DNA of 64,000 bases, taken from positions 434,001 through 498,000 of the forward strand of contig DATKUL010000003.1 of NCBI GenBank assembly GCA_035530615.1. Reading direction: 5' to 3'. This DNA is from Candidatus Paceibacterota bacterium. Lineage in GTDB: Bacteria; Actinomycetota; Actinomycetes; Nanopelagicales; Nanopelagicaceae. The notes beneath the pieces are model-generated. The model did not search any database, was not told where the DNA came from, and saw nothing but the letters and a program-made list of their open reading frames with translations. This document shows positions 61,886-64,000 of the stretch, one piece after another. Made by a program: the position numbers and the translations under genes. Within the stretch, counting starts at the first letter, position 1, and each line of letters starts with the position of its first letter.

Positions 61886-63061
61886 ATGACTCGAACCCTG
61901 GTAGATAACATCGGATTACTCGTCACCAACGACTTATCGATGGACGGCAGTCCTCTGGGACTAATTCAAGACGCGGCTTTCCTTATGGAAGAGGGCGCAA
62001 TTTCTTGGATTGGAGAGTCTTCCGCTGCTCCGCGAAGTGAAATTCCCAACCGCATTGACGCGCAAGGAAGATGCATTATTCCGGGATTTGTTGATAGCCA
62101 TACCCATCTCATTTTTGCGGGAGATCGAAGTGATGAGTTTCGTGCCCGGATGCAAGGGGAGCCTTACACGGCCGGCGGAATTAATTACACGGTTGAACTC
62201 ACGCGGAAAGCATCGAATGGGCAGTTGCTACAGAGCGGTCGTCGTCTGATTGCCGAGGCAAATGCATCGGGCACAACAACAATTGAATGTAAGTCTGGAT
62301 ACGGCTTGACCGTTGATGACGAAGCTCGTTCGCTGGTAGTCGCCAAGCAACTCACCGACGAAACCACATTCTTAGGAGCTCACATCGTCCCGCTGGAATA
62401 TCGAGAGAGTCCTGAAGAGTATGTCGATCTTGTATGTGGTCCGATGCTGGATGCTGCCCGACCAAATGCAAAGTGGATTGACGTATTCTGCGATAAAGGC
62501 GCCTTCACGGCCGAACAGACAAGAAGGATTCTGAGAGCAGGGATTGCGCACGGCCTTCTTCCCCGGCTGCACGCCAATCAACTCGAACCTGGCGAGGGCG
62601 TACAGATCGGCGTTGAACTTGGCGCAGCATCGGTAGACCATGTCAGTCACCTCTCGGATGATGACATTTCTTTACTCGCTGATTCTGAAACTCTGGCAAC
62701 TCTATTACCCGCAGCGGAGTTTTCAACCCGGTCTACTTACTCTGATGCGCGCAGACTCTTTGAAGCCGGCGTCAATGTTGCTCTGGCCTCCGATTGCAAT
62801 CCAGGAAGTTCGTACACCACCAATATTCCATTTGTTATTGCAGTTGCGGTGCGTGATCTGCACTTCTCTCCAGAGCAGGCAATTTGGTCGGCGACAAAGG
62901 GCGGTGCGATGGCACTTCGGCGCGAAGACGTCGGCCACCTAGGAGTTGGCGCAAGTGCCGATTTTTCAATACTGAGCACTACTTCTTACATACACCTGGC
63001 GTACCGCCCAGGAGTTCCGTTAGTAGATGAGGTATGGCGTCATGGTAAACGGATCAAATAA
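61886..63061 (+). CDS. hutI: Imidazolonepropionase
   Basis: 391 residues. An amidohydrolase that opens imidazolonepropionate to formiminoglutamate. Metal ligands HTH in FVDSHTHLIFAGDRSDEF, a later HANQLEPGEG and the Asp in ALASDCNPGSSYT are all present, as are ECKSGYGL and HLSDDDI. Its ATG is two bases after the hutU stop and its end overlaps the hutH start. Confidence 0.96.
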   Translation: MTRTLVDNIGLLVTNDLSMDGSPLGLIQDAAFLMEEGAISWIGESSAAPRSEIPNRIDAQGRCIIPGFVDSHTHLIFAGDRSDEFRARMQGEPYTAGGINYTVELTRKASNGQLLQSGRRLIAEANASGTTTIECKSGYGLTVDDEARSLVVAKQLTDETTFLGAHIVPLEYRESPEEYVDLVCGPMLDAARPNAKWIDVFCDKGAFTAEQTRRILRAGIAHGLLPRLHANQLEPGEGVQIGVELGAASVDHVSHLSDDDISLLADSETLATLLPAAEFSTRSTYSDARRLFEAGVNVALASDCNPGSSYTTNIPFVIAVAVRDLHFSPEQAIWSATKGGAMALRREDVGHLGVGASADFSILSTTSYIHLAYRPGVPLVDEVWRHGKRIK

Positions 63062-64000
63062 CTCAAATAGCGTGATAACTCTCGGTACTAGTGGGGTCAC
63101 ATTTGAGGATGTAATCGCGGTTGCGCGCCATGGTGCACAAGTCGTCCTTGCCTCTAAGGCGATTGAAGCGATTAGTGAAACACGAAAATATATTGATGCG
63201 TACGCAGCAGGTGGGGTTCCTGTCTACGGAGTCTCTACCGGCTTTGGTGCCCTGGCAAATCGCCATATTGATGTTGAGGATCGAACTCAACTTCAAAAAT
63301 CACTGATCCGATCGCATGCTGCTGGAGTAGGCCCCGCGGTCGAACGTGAAGTTGTACGAGCATTGATGTTTTTGAGGTTGCGAACCATGGCATCTGGTCG
63401 CACGGGGGTGCGGGTAGAAGTAGCCCAGGCATATGTTGATTTTCTTAACTCTGGCATTACGCCATTGGTCCCAGAATTTGGTTCTCTCGGCTGCAGCGGC
63501 GATTTAGCACCACTTGCTCACTGTGCACTTTCGATGATGGGCGAAGGCCTTGTCCACGATGGCGACGGAAATGAAATGCCATCTTTGGACGCAATGAATG
63601 CGGCGGGTTTAAAGTCGATTGAACTTCAAGCGAAAGAGGGTCTGGCTCTCATCAATGGCACCGATGGAATGCTCGGGATGTTGATTATGGCGTGTGCAGA
63701 CCTTGCCCAACTCTGCACGGTCGCAGATATCACTGCTGCAATGAGCGTCGAGGGCTTGCTCGGAACCGATCGAGTCTTTGCACCTGATCTACACGCGCCA
63801 CTTCGTCCACAAATTGGGCAGATAACGAGCGCGGCAAATATGTACGCACTCCTACAGAATTCAGGGATTGTTGCATCCCATCTTGAGCATGATTCCCGCG
63901 TGCAAGATGCTTACTCTCTGCGTTGCGCACCGCAAGTCAATGGAGCGGTAAGGGATACCGTCGATTATGCGTCAACAATCGCTCACCGTGAATTGCGCAG
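63042..64000 (+). CDS. hutH: Histidine ammonia-lyase, partial
   Basis: 319 codons are present and the frame stays open at the window end. It removes ammonia from histidine to give urocanate, the first step of the hut pathway. PVYGVSTGFGALAN near residue 55 and the MIO cofactor site GSLGCSGDLAPLAH with C151-S152-G153 identify it. Many relatives have Ala-Ser-Gly; the Cys-Ser-Gly form occurs in actinobacterial HutH. The start ATG 63042 overlaps hutI by 20 bases; GTG 63072 is an alternative. Confidence 0.93.
   Translation, partial: MVNGSNNSNSVITLGTSGVTFEDVIAVARHGAQVVLASKAIEAISETRKYIDAYAAGGVPVYGVSTGFGALANRHIDVEDRTQLQKSLIRSHAAGVGPAVEREVVRALMFLRLRTMASGRTGVRVEVAQAYVDFLNSGITPLVPEFGSLGCSGDLAPLAHCALSMMGEGLVHDGDGNEMPSLDAMNAAGLKSIELQAKEGLALINGTDGMLGMLIMACADLAQLCTVADITAAMSVEGLLGTDRVFAPDLHAPLRPQIGQITSAANMYALLQNSGIVASHLEHDSRVQDAYSLRCAPQVNGAVRDTVDYASTIAHRELR

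Noticed and set aside
63480-63521. Cys-Ser-Gly instead of Ala-Ser-Gly at the HutH cofactor site
   Set aside because: This form is already known from actinobacterial histidine ammonia-lyases, so it is not novel.

Overview
The window is a chromosomal segment of an actinobacterium with moderate G+C, in the style of the small freshwater Nanopelagicales or their relatives. This rests on gene order: prmC-sua5-(glyA)-wecA-membrane protein-atp operon, aceE next to a DUF3052 gene and ahpE, a coiled-coil/zinc-ribbon gene next to an RNase H-phosphatase fusion, and an Asp-type MurA are all actinobacterial arrangements. Many genes start without a Shine-Dalgarno sequence, 6-7 bases after a TAnnnT box, which is the leaderless style common in this phylum.

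Layout. 1-10.86 kb: end of prmC, a degenerate Sua5-like gene, glyA, wecA-like gene, two small membrane genes and the complete F1Fo ATP synthase operon. 10.78-14.79 kb: accessory array A. 14.8-21.77 kb: TetR regulator divergent from a five-gene operon for leucine/isovalerate breakdown (MCC beta, MCC alpha, HMG-CoA lyase, acyl-CoA dehydrogenase, enoyl-CoA hydratase). 21.78-25.96 kb: accessory array B. 26.0-30.07 kb: branched-chain 2-oxoacid dehydrogenase E2, E1beta and E1alpha on the minus strand, divergent from an Lrp-type regulator. Together with the liu operon this gives nearly the whole route from leucine keto acid to acetyl-CoA and acetoacetate. 30.1-36.6 kb: third accessory region, with an AbiE-type toxin-antitoxin pair whose toxin is frameshifted, a glpX remnant, otsB, a membrane-sensor/OtsA fusion and a sulfotransferase. 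36.6-44.5 kb: glpX, murA, cob(I)alamin adenosyltransferase, a secreted protein, an ABC exporter, a zinc-binding protein, an aldehyde dehydrogenase and a hydrolase. 44.6-45.9 kb: an acquired-looking AAA/DUF4143 gene. 46.1-57.1 kb: AI-2E-type exporter, DUF4032, CnoX-like and MFS genes, then glgB-glgE-aceE. 57.3-64 kb: DUF3052, ahpE, tRNA-Val, zinc-ribbon gene, RNase H-phosphatase, and hutU-hutI-hutH (hutH runs off the end).

The most unusual feature is the pair of arrays A and B. At least a dozen copies of a roughly 30-45 bp repeat lie between single genes. Its core, TTTCATCCCTTCGGGCGCAC, looks like the T-loop and acceptor end of a tRNA. All copies read on the plus strand whatever the direction of the genes between them. 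Each interval holds one gene (hypothetical, SDR, GNAT, CYTH, Nudix, alpha/beta hydrolase, Nudix, NERD) or one odd tRNA-like gene, and most of the protein genes have their own leaderless promoter. Both arrays fill gaps between convergent core transcription units, and both open with the same module: tRNA-like gene, hairpin, repeat, terminator. No integrase is visible. I read this as a tRNA-end-derived, directional single-gene cassette array, paralogous at two loci. The mechanism is inference.
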